Assembly: GCA_964464895.1 (NCBI GenBank)
Contig: CAYXGY010000008.1
Coordinates: 1 to 64,000, forward strand
Origin: Helicobacter_D sp964464895
GTDB lineage: Bacteria; Campylobacterota; Campylobacteria; Campylobacterales; Helicobacteraceae
Length of the DNA stretch: 64,000 bases
Direction of reading: 5' to 3'
How positions within the stretch are numbered: position 1 is the stretch's first letter; each line of letters starts with the position of its first letter. Below, one piece after another: positions 1-8,118 of the stretch. Both the position numbers and the translations under genes were made by a program. The notes under the pieces are model-generated. The model ran no database searches, was not told the DNA's origin, and saw only the letters and a program-made list of their open reading frames with translations.

Positions 1-77
1 TTGTGTGATGTGTATGAGATATTAAACTTGTAGTTATTGGTTGGGGGGGATTACATAAAATTTTAAAGATAAATGCG

Positions 78-111
78 CTATTACGAGCTGATTTATCGGA
101 GTAGCAATCTA
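78..111. repeat. Dispersed intergenic repeat, copy 1
   Basis: This roughly 34-bp stretch aligns by eye with intergenic segments at 13808, 24282, 36791 (inverted) and 58643 (inverted). The shared pattern is an ATTGCAAGC-like left end, a GATTTATCGG-like middle and a GTGGCAATCTA-like right end. No ORF uses it. The rest of 1-277 shows no gene, only a G7 run at 43-49. Confidence 0.5.
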
Positions 112-253
112 CGATTTATTGCATACTTGAAAAATTCTACCTTGTAAGAGTCTGCCAAGCAATAATATAAAAAGGGTTTGCAAAAGGGAATTCTGAACAA
201 TTCATTTTAAAACATATTGTAAATTTAAAGATAGATGAGATTGTAGAGGGAAT

Positions 254-270
254 CTCGCCCAAAAGGCGAG
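254..270 (-). terminator. Hairpin just after the 63-aa gene
   Basis: A 6-bp GC-rich stem (CTCGCC with GGCGAG) closes a short A-rich loop. It lies 8 bases beyond the stop codon of the 63-aa gene on the minus strand. The U-tract after it is poor, so it may be an mRNA-end stabiliser rather than a strong intrinsic terminator. Confidence 0.4.
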
Positions 271-277
271 AGGAAAG

Positions 278-469
278 CTAAGCCATCATACTAAAGCCAC
301 ATACAGGGCAATTAGCACCACTTGAAGCAACTTGTTGTGCTGACGCTTGAGTATTTTGTTCGTTTTGCACTCTTGTATCTTGAGCTTGTTGCGCTTGTGC
401 AGAATTTTGAGATTCTGAACTACCATAATTTGAATAACCTGAATAATTGCTAACGCTTGTAATATCCAT
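278..469 (-). CDS. Small Ser/Gln-rich protein with C-terminal CPVCG motif
   Basis: A 63-residue protein of unknown function. The N-terminal two thirds is rich in Ser, Gln, Asn and Ala and looks disordered. The C-terminus carries a CPVCG motif, a single CxxC that could bind metal or form a disulfide. There is no signal peptide or membrane segment. It is probably real: a strong AAGGAG ribosome binding site lies 6 bases before the ATG, a TATAAT-type -10 box lies upstream, and a hairpin follows the stop. It appears to be a single-gene transcript. I do not recognise the family. Confidence 0.6.
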   Translation of the reverse strand: MDITSVSNYSGYSNYGSSESQNSAQAQQAQDTRVQNEQNTQASAQQVASSGANCPVCGFSMMA

Positions 470-499
470 ATTAACTCCTTATTAATATTTTACATTGGT

Positions 500-505
500 A
501 TTATA
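500..505 (-). promoter_or_regulatory. -10 box for the 63-aa gene
   Basis: On the minus strand this reads TATAAT, about 30 bases before the start codon, which predicts a transcript start near 493. No good -35 hexamer is visible, which is normal for epsilonproteobacterial sigma-70 promoters. Confidence 0.45.
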
Positions 506-558
506 ATCAAATTTTGCAATACTAAACTTAAATGGCAAAAATTCTTAGGATTTTTACT

Positions 559-2307
559 TCAATACACCAAGCTTTGTTGCAATAAATCTAATATTTTCAT
601 TTCCTTCCCGAGTTGTCTTTGATAAATCACATAATTTGCTAATACCTTTTTACCATATACTCGCGATTCCTCATAAGGAATCATTTCCATACTATACCAC
701 GGGTCTAGGGGATTTTGCTTCTTAAACAAATGATTTTTCCCAAGCAATCTGCGCGTAAATCCCGGTCCGCCATTATAAGCATAAGCCACGAAAAGCGGGT
801 GATGAAATTCTCGCACAAGGGGACGCGTGAAATATTCCGCATAAGGCACATTCACGGCGGGGTCAAACATATCAAAATATCCCACCTTATCCTCTTCTTT
901 TAATTCTTTGGCGATTGCTTTGACATTAAAAGGCATTAATTGCATCATTCCTAACGCATAAGAAGTTGAGATGGCTGTGGGGATAAATAAACTCTCTTGT
1001 CTCGCAAGCGCATAGAGCAAGGCTTGCTTGTCTTGAGCAAAACGCGAAAAAACTTCCTTATAAGGCATCAAAAAATATTCCGTATCCTTAGAACGTGCAA
1101 GCCAAATGTAATGCGCCTTTGTCTCATCACTATCTACTTTTGCAAGTAATTGTTGTGCGTCTTTTCCTTTGAGGGATTTAAAAGAATTACGAATGCGCTC
1201 CCATTCAAAAGGATTCTTAAAATTCCAATTTGCCTTTTTTTGTTGTGTGGGAATATCATAAACAAGATTAAATTTGGGTTCAGCTCCCATTATCTCAAGA
1301 CTCGCAAGCACATAAATATCTACCATTTTAGAATCATTGAGGATTTGCAGGTATTGCTTATCTTCACTTGCCAAATATGCCCAAAAAGTCGCGCGATTCC
1401 TATTAAATGCGTGCTTTGCTTTTTCTTTTGAATACACAAAATAAGCCAATGCTTGCTCGTTTTTTTGGTATCTCATCGCATTTAATCCGAGATAAAACGC
1501 AATCTCCGCATCTAATGTCTTTAATACTTCCTCTGGATTGAGCGCAGTTAGAGAATAATTAAACTTCTCTAAATAAGTATTCATAATCATACCTTTGAGT
1601 GCGCGATTAAAGGTTGCATTATGTTCTTTTAGTAGTTTGGCGAGCGTTTCTTTTGAAATCGCAAAGTTCAAACGATTGCGGTAGTTTGGTGAAATCGCAA
1701 AATAAAAATCTCCAAAGGTCTTTGCGTCCTGCGTGATGAGATGAGAAAAGGGGTCTTTCGCCGCCAAGATTTGCAGATTTTTGGAAAGTTTTTGGTTGTG
1801 GGGTTGCACATTTTGCGAAAGCTTTTTCAATGTTTTTTTGTCCAGCGATTCTGCCTTTTTGGTTGTCAATGCAAGTGCGATACATTTGCTATCTTCTTTG
1901 AGAAGTTTCTCTAAACTCATTCGCTCGCAGATTGTTTTACGCGAAAGCGTCTTGTTGCTACCTTTTTTGTAATAGAGTCCAAAAAGTTTTGTATTTTTTT
2001 TCACCGCAAGGTCGTAAGCCTCTTTGGCTTCTTTGGGGCTAATATTTTGCTGCAAAAACAACCAAATATAAAAATCACGCGAAATCCCAGCAGGCTGCTT
2101 TTTGAGATAGTCTAAAGTAATGTCTTGGCTTAAAGTAGTTTTAGCATTTTCTTTTTTGGCTTGGGTTTTTGGTGCTTTGGATTCTTTTTTGTTTGTAGTT
2201 TGTTTTGCTTGTGGGCTTGAAGTTTGCTTAGAATCTGGCTTGTGTTCTTGTGTGTTTTGCGCAAAAAGCACGCCGATAAAAATTAATAAAAATAAAACAT
2301 TTTTCAT
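559..2307 (-). CDS. slt: Soluble lytic murein transglycosylase
   Basis: A 582-residue periplasmic enzyme that cleaves peptidoglycan glycan strands to 1,6-anhydromuramyl products. The ATG at 2307 was chosen over an upstream one because it follows AGGAAG and begins a clear signal peptide (MKNVLFLLIFIGVLFAQ). A Lys/Ser/Thr-rich linker follows, then a helical superhelix-type region, then a C-terminal SLT domain. The catalytic Glu sits in ARQESLF near residue 437, followed by the ALGMMQLMP motif typical of Slt. It is last in a minus-strand run with yggT and gltX2, a grouping that I recall also occurs in H. pylori. Confidence 0.9.
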   Translation of the reverse strand: MKNVLFLLIFIGVLFAQNTQEHKPDSKQTSSPQAKQTTNKKESKAPKTQAKKENAKTTLSQDITLDYLKKQPAGISRDFYIWLFLQQNISPKEAKEAYDLAVKKNTKLFGLYYKKGSNKTLSRKTICERMSLEKLLKEDSKCIALALTTKKAESLDKKTLKKLSQNVQPHNQKLSKNLQILAAKDPFSHLITQDAKTFGDFYFAISPNYRNRLNFAISKETLAKLLKEHNATFNRALKGMIMNTYLEKFNYSLTALNPEEVLKTLDAEIAFYLGLNAMRYQKNEQALAYFVYSKEKAKHAFNRNRATFWAYLASEDKQYLQILNDSKMVDIYVLASLEIMGAEPKFNLVYDIPTQQKKANWNFKNPFEWERIRNSFKSLKGKDAQQLLAKVDSDETKAHYIWLARSKDTEYFLMPYKEVFSRFAQDKQALLYALARQESLFIPTAISTSYALGMMQLMPFNVKAIAKELKEEDKVGYFDMFDPAVNVPYAEYFTRPLVREFHHPLFVAYAYNGGPGFTRRLLGKNHLFKKQNPLDPWYSMEMIPYEESRVYGKKVLANYVIYQRQLGKEMKILDLLQQSLVY

Positions 2308-2323
2308 TTGCTTCCTTATAATG

Positions 2324-2617
2324 TTATAAACTATTTGCCAATCCAAAAAGCAACCTAACCACAAATAAATCTATGAATTTTAATGCCAAAATTACAAGGA
2401 TTGGTGCAATATCAATGCCTCCAAGAAGTGTGGGAATCACCTTACGAATCTTGACATACACAGGTTCTGTTAGCTTATAAAGAATCTGAACGATAGGATT
2501 ATAAGGGTCTGGACGCACCCAAGTAATGAGAGCCGCGATAATTACAACCCAAATATAAATATTTATTACCATACTTAAAATTTGCGCAAGAGCTTCAATC
2601 AATGTGCTCAAAACCAT
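2324..2617 (-). CDS. yggT: YggT family membrane protein
   Basis: A 97-residue protein with two hydrophobic segments (about residues 10-30 and 66-92) around a conserved WVRPDPYNPIVQ loop, the hallmark of the YggT family. The role of the family is not settled; links to cell division site placement, shape and osmotic response have been proposed. It starts 1 base past the gltX2 stop, with AGGAG overlapping the end of that gene, so the two are translationally linked. It lies 16 bases before slt. Confidence 0.88.
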   Translation of the reverse strand: MVLSTLIEALAQILSMVINIYIWVVIIAALITWVRPDPYNPIVQILYKLTEPVYVKIRKVIPTLLGGIDIAPILVILALKFIDLFVVRLLFGLANSL

Positions 2618-2618
2618 C

Positions 2619-3977
2619 TTAACTCCTTACAATATCTTTCAAATAGAAGCGCAAAATCGGGAATAAATCACTCAATTCTGGACCATGCGCGAAACCTGTG
2701 AGTAAAAAACGCAAAGGCTTAAAAAACTTCTTGCCTTTCAGGGTGCTTTTTTCCATTGCAATCCCTTTAAAAGCGTCAAACTCACTTCTTGTACAATCCT
2801 GTTGCTCCAACATTTCTAAAATGACTTTTTGCAAACTTAAAATTTCCTCTTGAAACTCCAAAATCTCCTTACTTTGAGATTCTGTCTCTTGTGCATTTTC
2901 CCTTATTTGATTTAGAAGCAATGCTTTGTTGGCAAAGATTCTATCAACTTTCTCTCGAATTTCATTAAGTGTGCTTGCTTCTTGTAAATAAATTTTTGCT
3001 AATGCGCCAATGGCGGAATCCTTATAGCCTAAAAGCACTGCCAAATCTTGCTCATTCAATCGCTTGAAATGCTCACGATTGAGGAACTTTAGCTTATCAA
3101 TATCAAAATGCGCAGGGGCTTTTGCAATCTTGCGAATCTCAAACCATTGCAAGCATTCTTGTAGTGTAAAAACCTCGCAAGGGGTTTTATTGCCCATTAA
3201 AATCAAATAATTTACAATGGCTTGGGGCAAGAATCCAGAATCTAACAACCATTGCACGCTAGAAGCATTGTCGCGTTTGCTCATTTTTTTGCCCTCATCG
3301 TTGAGCAAAATAGGCAAATGAGCAAATTTTATCTCTTTATCATAATTCAGGCTTTTATGAATTAACATTTGTTTAGGAGTATTGCTAACATGGTCTTCAC
3401 CCCGCACAATAAAATCTATATCATAGAGCATATCATCTACCGCACAAGCGAAATTATAAGTCGGGATTCCATCTTCTTTTAGAATCACGAAACTATCTAT
3501 TTCATTAGGAGCAAACTCAATTTCTCCTTTGATACAATCTGTAAATTTTATTTTTGTCTTAGAGCCACGCAAGCGCACGACAGGCTTAGGATTGCTTGCC
3601 TTTTCCAACTCTGCCCAAGAATCCTCATAGCGAAAAGCCTCCTGCCGCGCCCTTGCTTCCTCACGTTTTTGTTCCAAAAACTCTTTCGTGCAATAGCAAT
3701 AAAACGCATCACCCTTAGAAATCAAATATTCTGCAAGTTGGCGATGACGCGGGAAGTTATTGCTTTGATACACAAGATTATCCCAAGTGATTCCAAAGAG
3801 ATTGAGCAAAAACATAATGTCTTTATCTTTGCCCTCAATATTTCTTGCCGTGTCAGTATCCTCAATGCGCAATAAAAATTTCTCATTTCTTTGTTTTGCC
3901 AAAATATAATTAAACACCGCGGCGCGTAAATTCCCCGTGTGCATATCGCCTGTTGGCGAGGGAGCAAATCGTAGCAT
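2619..3977 (-). CDS. gltX2: Glutamyl-tRNA synthetase, probably the tRNA-Gln-specific paralogue
   Basis: A class I aminoacyl-tRNA synthetase of 452 residues. The HIGH-type signature appears as HTGN at residues 13-16, and the KMSKR loop is at 231-235. Epsilonproteobacteria usually carry two GluRS genes. In H. pylori, GluRS2 charges only tRNA-Gln with glutamate, which GatCAB then amidates. I assign this copy as GluRS2 because its neighbours yggT and slt are, as I recall, the neighbours of gltX2 in H. pylori; the sequence alone does not prove specificity. It begins about 175 bases from prmC and leads the yggT-slt operon. Confidence 0.85.
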   Translation of the reverse strand: MLRFAPSPTGDMHTGNLRAAVFNYILAKQRNEKFLLRIEDTDTARNIEGKDKDIMFLLNLFGITWDNLVYQSNNFPRHRQLAEYLISKGDAFYCYCTKEFLEQKREEARARQEAFRYEDSWAELEKASNPKPVVRLRGSKTKIKFTDCIKGEIEFAPNEIDSFVILKEDGIPTYNFACAVDDMLYDIDFIVRGEDHVSNTPKQMLIHKSLNYDKEIKFAHLPILLNDEGKKMSKRDNASSVQWLLDSGFLPQAIVNYLILMGNKTPCEVFTLQECLQWFEIRKIAKAPAHFDIDKLKFLNREHFKRLNEQDLAVLLGYKDSAIGALAKIYLQEASTLNEIREKVDRIFANKALLLNQIRENAQETESQSKEILEFQEEILSLQKVILEMLEQQDCTRSEFDAFKGIAMEKSTLKGKKFFKPLRFLLTGFAHGPELSDLFPILRFYLKDIVRS

Positions 3978-4153
3978 TTATCAACCTTCAATTCTATTCT
4001 TCAAAAAGATAAATAGCGTGGATTTTAGCATAAGTAAGATGATAATTGGCAAAAATCAATAAGGATTTTTGCAATTTGTTGCGTTAGGATTCTTTGCGGG
4101 AGTGCAATTAAGCTTCACGCAAGCAAGATTACTTGCTTAAAAGCCACTTTCTC

Positions 4154-5020
4154 TTAAAACTCTACGATAAAGCCTCTATCTAGCCCGGCTAAATCTTGAT
4201 AAAACACAAGCGACTTGTGGGGCAAGGAGCGCAGATAGGATTCCACGCTTTCTCTTTGATTGTAGCCCATTTCGCAGATGAGAAACGGGATTTTGGAATC
4301 CAAGCCAAGCTGGATAATCCGCAATAGAATCTCGTCGCCTCTTTTGCCACCAAAGAGGGCTGCTCTGGGTTCAAATCCAAGTGAGGGAGGTAGAATCTCG
4401 CCCTCTTTTATATAGGGTGGATTAGAAAGAAGCAAGTCAAAGGAAACTTTTGATTCTTGATTAAAATCCAAATAGGCACTTTGATGCAAAGTCAAGTTAT
4501 CTGCTTGAAATTTCACCTTATTGACATAGGCATTAAACAAGGCTTCAGGAGAAATGTCGCTTGCGTGAAATTCTAATTTAGAATCCTTAAGCAAATATGC
4601 GAGCAAAACACTGATTACACCGCTACCAACCCCAATTTCTGCAATTTTGGTGCAGGATTTACGCACAATCAATTCTAACGCCTTTTGCACCAAAATTTCA
4701 GTCTCTGGTCGCGGAATCAATGCGCCATGCGAAATATATAACTCCTCTCCATAAAAACTCACGCATTCGGTTAGATATTCTATGGGTTCATACAGACTTC
4801 TGCGCCGAATCAGTCTTTTAAAAGATTCCAACCAAAAAGAATCCACAATTGTTTCAAAATTACAATGCAAAGCAATCCTTGATTGCTTCAACACAAATCC
4901 AAGTAAGATTTCAGATTCCAAAACAGGACGTTCTATGCCATATTCTTTTAGCTTTTTTGCTCCATATTCTAAAGTTTGCTTAATGCTCCACGAGGAATGG
5001 GCTTGCGATTCTGTATTCAT
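4154..5020 (-). CDS. prmC: Peptide chain release factor N5-glutamine methyltransferase
   Basis: PrmC (HemK) methylates the glutamine of the GGQ motif in RF1 and RF2. The 288-residue protein has an N-terminal helical domain, then a Rossmann methyltransferase fold. The SAM-binding loop EIGVGSG is at 128-134 and the catalytic NPPY motif at 190-193. I place the start at the ATG at 5020, which overlaps the stop of the upstream M48 protease gene (TGATG). A TTG one codon earlier is the only alternative. The two genes form an overlapping pair. Confidence 0.93.
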   Translation of the reverse strand: MNTESQAHSSWSIKQTLEYGAKKLKEYGIERPVLESEILLGFVLKQSRIALHCNFETIVDSFWLESFKRLIRRRSLYEPIEYLTECVSFYGEELYISHGALIPRPETEILVQKALELIVRKSCTKIAEIGVGSGVISVLLAYLLKDSKLEFHASDISPEALFNAYVNKVKFQADNLTLHQSAYLDFNQESKVSFDLLLSNPPYIKEGEILPPSLGFEPRAALFGGKRGDEILLRIIQLGLDSKIPFLICEMGYNQRESVESYLRSLPHKSLVFYQDLAGLDRGFIVEF

Positions 5021-6243
5021 CAAGCTTTTTGCGCCGTAGCCGTATTGGCGAGCCTCTCACAACCCAATGCTATCAAACGCGCCATTAGAGGTGGGTGGCT
5101 ATAATAAAAACGCATATACAAAGAATGTGCTAGAGGGAAAGAATTGTTTTCTTTGATGAGCACCAATAAAGCATTAGCAAGGGATTCTGGACTTGTCAAA
5201 CCCGCACCAAACTTATCGGCTGCAAATTCATTTTGACAGCTTCTCCAATTCACAAGCAACATAAAATAAAACCCAATGGGCGAGCTTAGAAGCAACAAAA
5301 ATACGATAAGTGTATGCGCGCTTCTTTCTACATTCGCACTCGCAAACAAAGATTCTGGCAAATTTGCGACAACAAGCAAAAGCGCACCAAAGAATCCGAG
5401 CACCAACGCCATCATTTTATAAATGTCATAATGCTTAAAGTGTCCCAACTCGTGCCCTAAGACTGCGAGGATAGAATCGCTAGGGATTTTTTCCAATAAA
5501 GTATCAAACAAAATCACGCGTTTGGCGCGTCCCAATCCTGCAAAATAAGCGTTTAGTCGCCCATCTCTCTTGGAAGCGTCCATTACAAACACGCCTTTGC
5601 TTTGGAATCCCACACGATAAAGAAGTGAATTGATAGATTCTTGTAATTCTGGGTTTTCTAGCGGGGTAAATTTGTTAAATAATGGCGCAATCAGAATAGG
5701 ATACAAGAAATTCACCCCAACAATCAAAACAACCCCAAAGACAAAAACATAAATGTCCCAAGACTGCACTTCTAGGATAATCCAACTAAAAACAAAAATC
5801 AAAATTCCGCCTATTACAAGTAATAAAGCAAAAGATTTCAGAGTATCCAAGACAAAGAGTTTTGCTCCGCCTTTGGCAAAACCATATTTTTTGTCAATCA
5901 CTAGGGTTTGATAAGCTTCCAAAGGCAAACTTACAAATGCCTGAACCACGAGGAAACCAAGCACGAAAATAACAGATTTTAGAAGTGGGGAAAACTCTAG
6001 CAAAGAATCCAATGCAGAGAATCCAAACAAAATCCAAAAACTCACCAAGACCCAATCTATGAGGATTCCACACATTGAAATTTTTTCGCACACCTTTGCA
6101 TAATCCGCTGCCCTCAAGAATGCACTAGGTTCTAAAATATAGGGGGGCTTGGTTTTCTCTTGCTCTAAAAAATTTAATTGCAAGAGTGATAAAAAGAGTT
6201 TGGGAATACTAAAAAACAAAGTATAGCAAAGAATTAATAGCAT
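5020..6243 (-). CDS. M48 family (Ste24/CAAX-type) membrane zinc metalloprotease
   Basis: A 407-residue integral membrane protease. Several transmembrane segments (about 1-25, 60-105, 135-185) precede the zinc site HELGH at 264-268; a third ligand is likely the Glu of NEFAADKFGA further on. Two more hydrophobic helices follow the HExxH motif. This layout matches the Ste24/CAAX prenyl protease 1 branch of M48 rather than the shorter HtpX. Bacterial substrates are unknown; a role in membrane protein turnover is inferred. It is translationally coupled to prmC. Confidence 0.85.
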   Translation of the reverse strand: MLLILCYTLFFSIPKLFLSLLQLNFLEQEKTKPPYILEPSAFLRAADYAKVCEKISMCGILIDWVLVSFWILFGFSALDSLLEFSPLLKSVIFVLGFLVVQAFVSLPLEAYQTLVIDKKYGFAKGGAKLFVLDTLKSFALLLVIGGILIFVFSWIILEVQSWDIYVFVFGVVLIVGVNFLYPILIAPLFNKFTPLENPELQESINSLLYRVGFQSKGVFVMDASKRDGRLNAYFAGLGRAKRVILFDTLLEKIPSDSILAVLGHELGHFKHYDIYKMMALVLGFFGALLLVVANLPESLFASANVERSAHTLIVFLLLLSSPIGFYFMLLVNWRSCQNEFAADKFGAGLTSPESLANALLVLIKENNSFPLAHSLYMRFYYSHPPLMARLIALGCERLANTATAQKA

Positions 6244-6326
6244 TAGTTAAGCCTTTTTGGAAATAAAATTTTCAAATTTTTGCGCATTATAACAAAAAGT
6301 ATGCCTAAAATTATTGTTTAATAATG

Positions 6327-6332
6327 TATAAT
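6327..6332 (+). promoter_or_regulatory. -10 box for the mreB-like operon
   Basis: TATAAT preceded by TG lies about 38 bases before the start of the MreB-like gene. It predicts a start near 6339 and would serve the coupled mreB-like and pgeF pair. Confidence 0.5.
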
Positions 6333-6369
6333 TTATAAAAAGCTTATTTATAGTATTTGGGAATTTTAT

Positions 6370-7365
6370 ATGGGACTCTTTGAACGAAATGACATTGCGA
6401 TTGATTTAGGCACGGTGAATACTATCGTGCGGAATAATATGGAAGAAACATTATTTTGCGAAGCCACTTGTATTGCGCTTGAAAACAAATTTGCTTCTCG
6501 TCGCATTATTGCGATTGGCGATTCAGCCAAAAAAATGTTAGGACGCGCACCAAGCGAAATAGAAGTCATTAACCCACTTTTACACGGGGCGATTAGTGAT
6601 TTTGAAGCAACCAAAATCTTTATGGAAGCGATTCTACAAAAAGGCAAAGCGGGCACCTTATCTCCTCGTGTCGGGATTAGTATCCCCCAAAATCTCACGC
6701 AAGTTGAGCGACACTCTCTCTATGAAGCAACAATGCTAGCAGGAGCAAAAGAAGTTTTATTAATAGAAGACCCTTTTAGCGCAAGCATGGGCGCGGGGTT
6801 AGACATTAGCACCGCACGTGCAAAAATGATTATTGATGCGGGGGGGGGGTTGGTAGAGGTGAGTATCATCTCTCTAAATGGACTGATTACAAGTGCTTTC
6901 ACTAAAGAAGCGGGAGATTTCATAGATTATTCCCTGATAGAATATTGTCGTCATAACAAAAACATCGGTATTAGCAAAGAAATGGCGGAAAATCTTAAAC
7001 GCAAAATCAATGTTTTTGAAAAAAATCCCACTCTCTACATTGGTGCAAAGAACCTTGCCAATGGTATGCCCATAGAATGCGAATTAGACTTGGAAGAATT
7101 TAAAGATGTCATCTTAAATAGTATCTACAAAATCAAAAGTGTCATCATTGAGGCGATTCATAATGCTCCGCCGCAAATCGCACCAGACTTGCTTGAAGAC
7201 GGCGCGACACTTACGGGAGGCTTAGCTCTGATTCCCGGTATTCAAGAGTTTTTGACAAAAGAACTCAATATGACAATCCACCTCTCTCCAGACCCACTTT
7301 TGGATATTTCCAAAGGCGTGTGGCAGATAATGCAAAATTATGAAATTTATGAAAAAAGTTTATAA
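6370..7365 (+). CDS. Divergent MreB-like actin homologue containing a poly-G tract
   Basis: A 331-residue actin-fold ATPase of the MreB family. The phosphate-1 motif appears as IDLGTVNTIV at about 12-21. The phosphate-2 motif is DAGGGLVEV at 156-164, where standard MreB has DIGGGTTEV, so the Thr after the glycines is Leu. It lacks the N-terminal extension usual in epsilonproteobacterial MreB, and mreC does not follow. I infer a paralogue rather than the main rod-shape MreB. The three glycines are encoded within a run of ten G bases at 6840-6849, so one-base slippage would abolish the protein. The stop overlaps the pgeF start (TAATG), pairing it with a peptidoglycan quality-control gene. Confidence 0.8.
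   Translation: MGLFERNDIAIDLGTVNTIVRNNMEETLFCEATCIALENKFASRRIIAIGDSAKKMLGRAPSEIEVINPLLHGAISDFEATKIFMEAILQKGKAGTLSPRVGISIPQNLTQVERHSLYEATMLAGAKEVLLIEDPFSASMGAGLDISTARAKMIIDAGGGLVEVSIISLNGLITSAFTKEAGDFIDYSLIEYCRHNKNIGISKEMAENLKRKINVFEKNPTLYIGAKNLANGMPIECELDLEEFKDVILNSIYKIKSVIIEAIHNAPPQIAPDLLEDGATLTGGLALIPGIQEFLTKELNMTIHLSPDPLLDISKGVWQIMQNYEIYEKSL
6840..6849 (+). repeat. Poly-G tract (G10) inside the MreB-like gene
   Basis: Ten consecutive G bases encode the end of codon 157 and all of codons 158-160 at the conserved nucleotide-binding motif. As read here the gene is in frame (ON). Poly-G runs of this length are the classical phase-variation element in Campylobacter and Helicobacter. Confidence 0.85.
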
Positions 7366-8060
7366 TGGATTCCCCTTGTTTCCTTGAAAATGTCCCAACC
7401 CCAAAGGGAATCAAAGCCTTTTTGAGTCGCGCTCCGCTCAATATTGCTTTCCACGCTGGAGGGGACTCCAAAGAAACGATAGAATCCAATCGCTCTCTTT
7501 GCATTGCGCCCTTTCCCCTCTCGTCACTCGCCTACTGCAACCAAGTGCATAGCAGAGAGATTCTCAAAGCAAATCAAGGGGGATTATTGGGCGATGGCGA
7601 TGGAATCTTACTGACGCAAAAAAATCTTATAGGATTAATAATGGTAGCGGATTGTAATCCTATTTTGCTTTTTGACACCAAACATCGAGTTTTAGCATTA
7701 CTGCACGGCGGGAGAGCGGGCTTACAAAAGGGCATTATTCCTAACGCATTCGCGCAAATGCAAGCAGAATTTGACACGCAACCTTTGGATTTGTTTGCCT
7801 ATGTCGGACCCTCTATCCGCGTATGTTGCTATGAAGTTGGCGAAGAAGTCTTTAGCGATTCTGTCTTGAGAGCAGGCAAAATCGTGCGTGGAGGAAAAAT
7901 TTATTTGGATTTAATCGCCATTATTCAAACACAATTCCAAGAAGCCAACATTACAAATTATCATTTTTCACCCCATTGCACTTGTTGCACTTCTACTTAT
8001 TTTTCTTATCGCAAGAATCCCCAATGCGGACGCTTTGGATTGTTTGCTTATTTGACTTAA
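7365..8060 (+). CDS. pgeF: Peptidoglycan editing factor PgeF (YfiH/LACC1 family)
   Basis: A 231-residue member of the YfiH (DUF152, multicopper polyphenol oxidoreductase-like) family. These enzymes bind zinc with two His and one Cys; in E. coli, PgeF prevents mis-incorporation of Ser into the peptidoglycan stem. Visible elements are NQVHSRE, then ADCNPILLF, then LLHGGRAGLQ, which supply the Cys and His ligands, and a C-terminal CTCC segment followed by FSYRKNPQCGR. The ATG overlaps the stop of the MreB-like gene, so expression is coupled and would also be affected by slippage in that gene's G tract. Confidence 0.88.
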   Translation: MDSPCFLENVPTPKGIKAFLSRAPLNIAFHAGGDSKETIESNRSLCIAPFPLSSLAYCNQVHSREILKANQGGLLGDGDGILLTQKNLIGLIMVADCNPILLFDTKHRVLALLHGGRAGLQKGIIPNAFAQMQAEFDTQPLDLFAYVGPSIRVCCYEVGEEVFSDSVLRAGKIVRGGKIYLDLIAIIQTQFQEANITNYHFSPHCTCCTSTYFSYRKNPQCGRFGLFAYLT

Positions 8061-8083
8061 AATGCGATTTGTTTTGCCTATGC

Positions 8084-8089
8084 TATAAT
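8084..8089 (+). promoter_or_regulatory. Extended -10 box for kdsB
   Basis: TATAAT with an upstream TGC lies 29 bases before the kdsB start, giving a predicted start near 8096 and a short leader that contains the AAGGAG ribosome binding site. Confidence 0.5.
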
Positions 8090-8118
8090 TCCCTATCAAT
8101 TATTAAGGAGTTTCCTCT

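Noticed and set aside
43..49. G7 run near the left edge as a phase-variation tract
   Set aside because: It is short and not inside or directly upstream of any recognisable gene within the window.
4118..4140. Hairpin AAGCAAG/CTTGCTT after prmC as a terminator
   Set aside because: The stem is only 7 bp and AT-rich, with no U-tract on the minus strand side where it would be needed.
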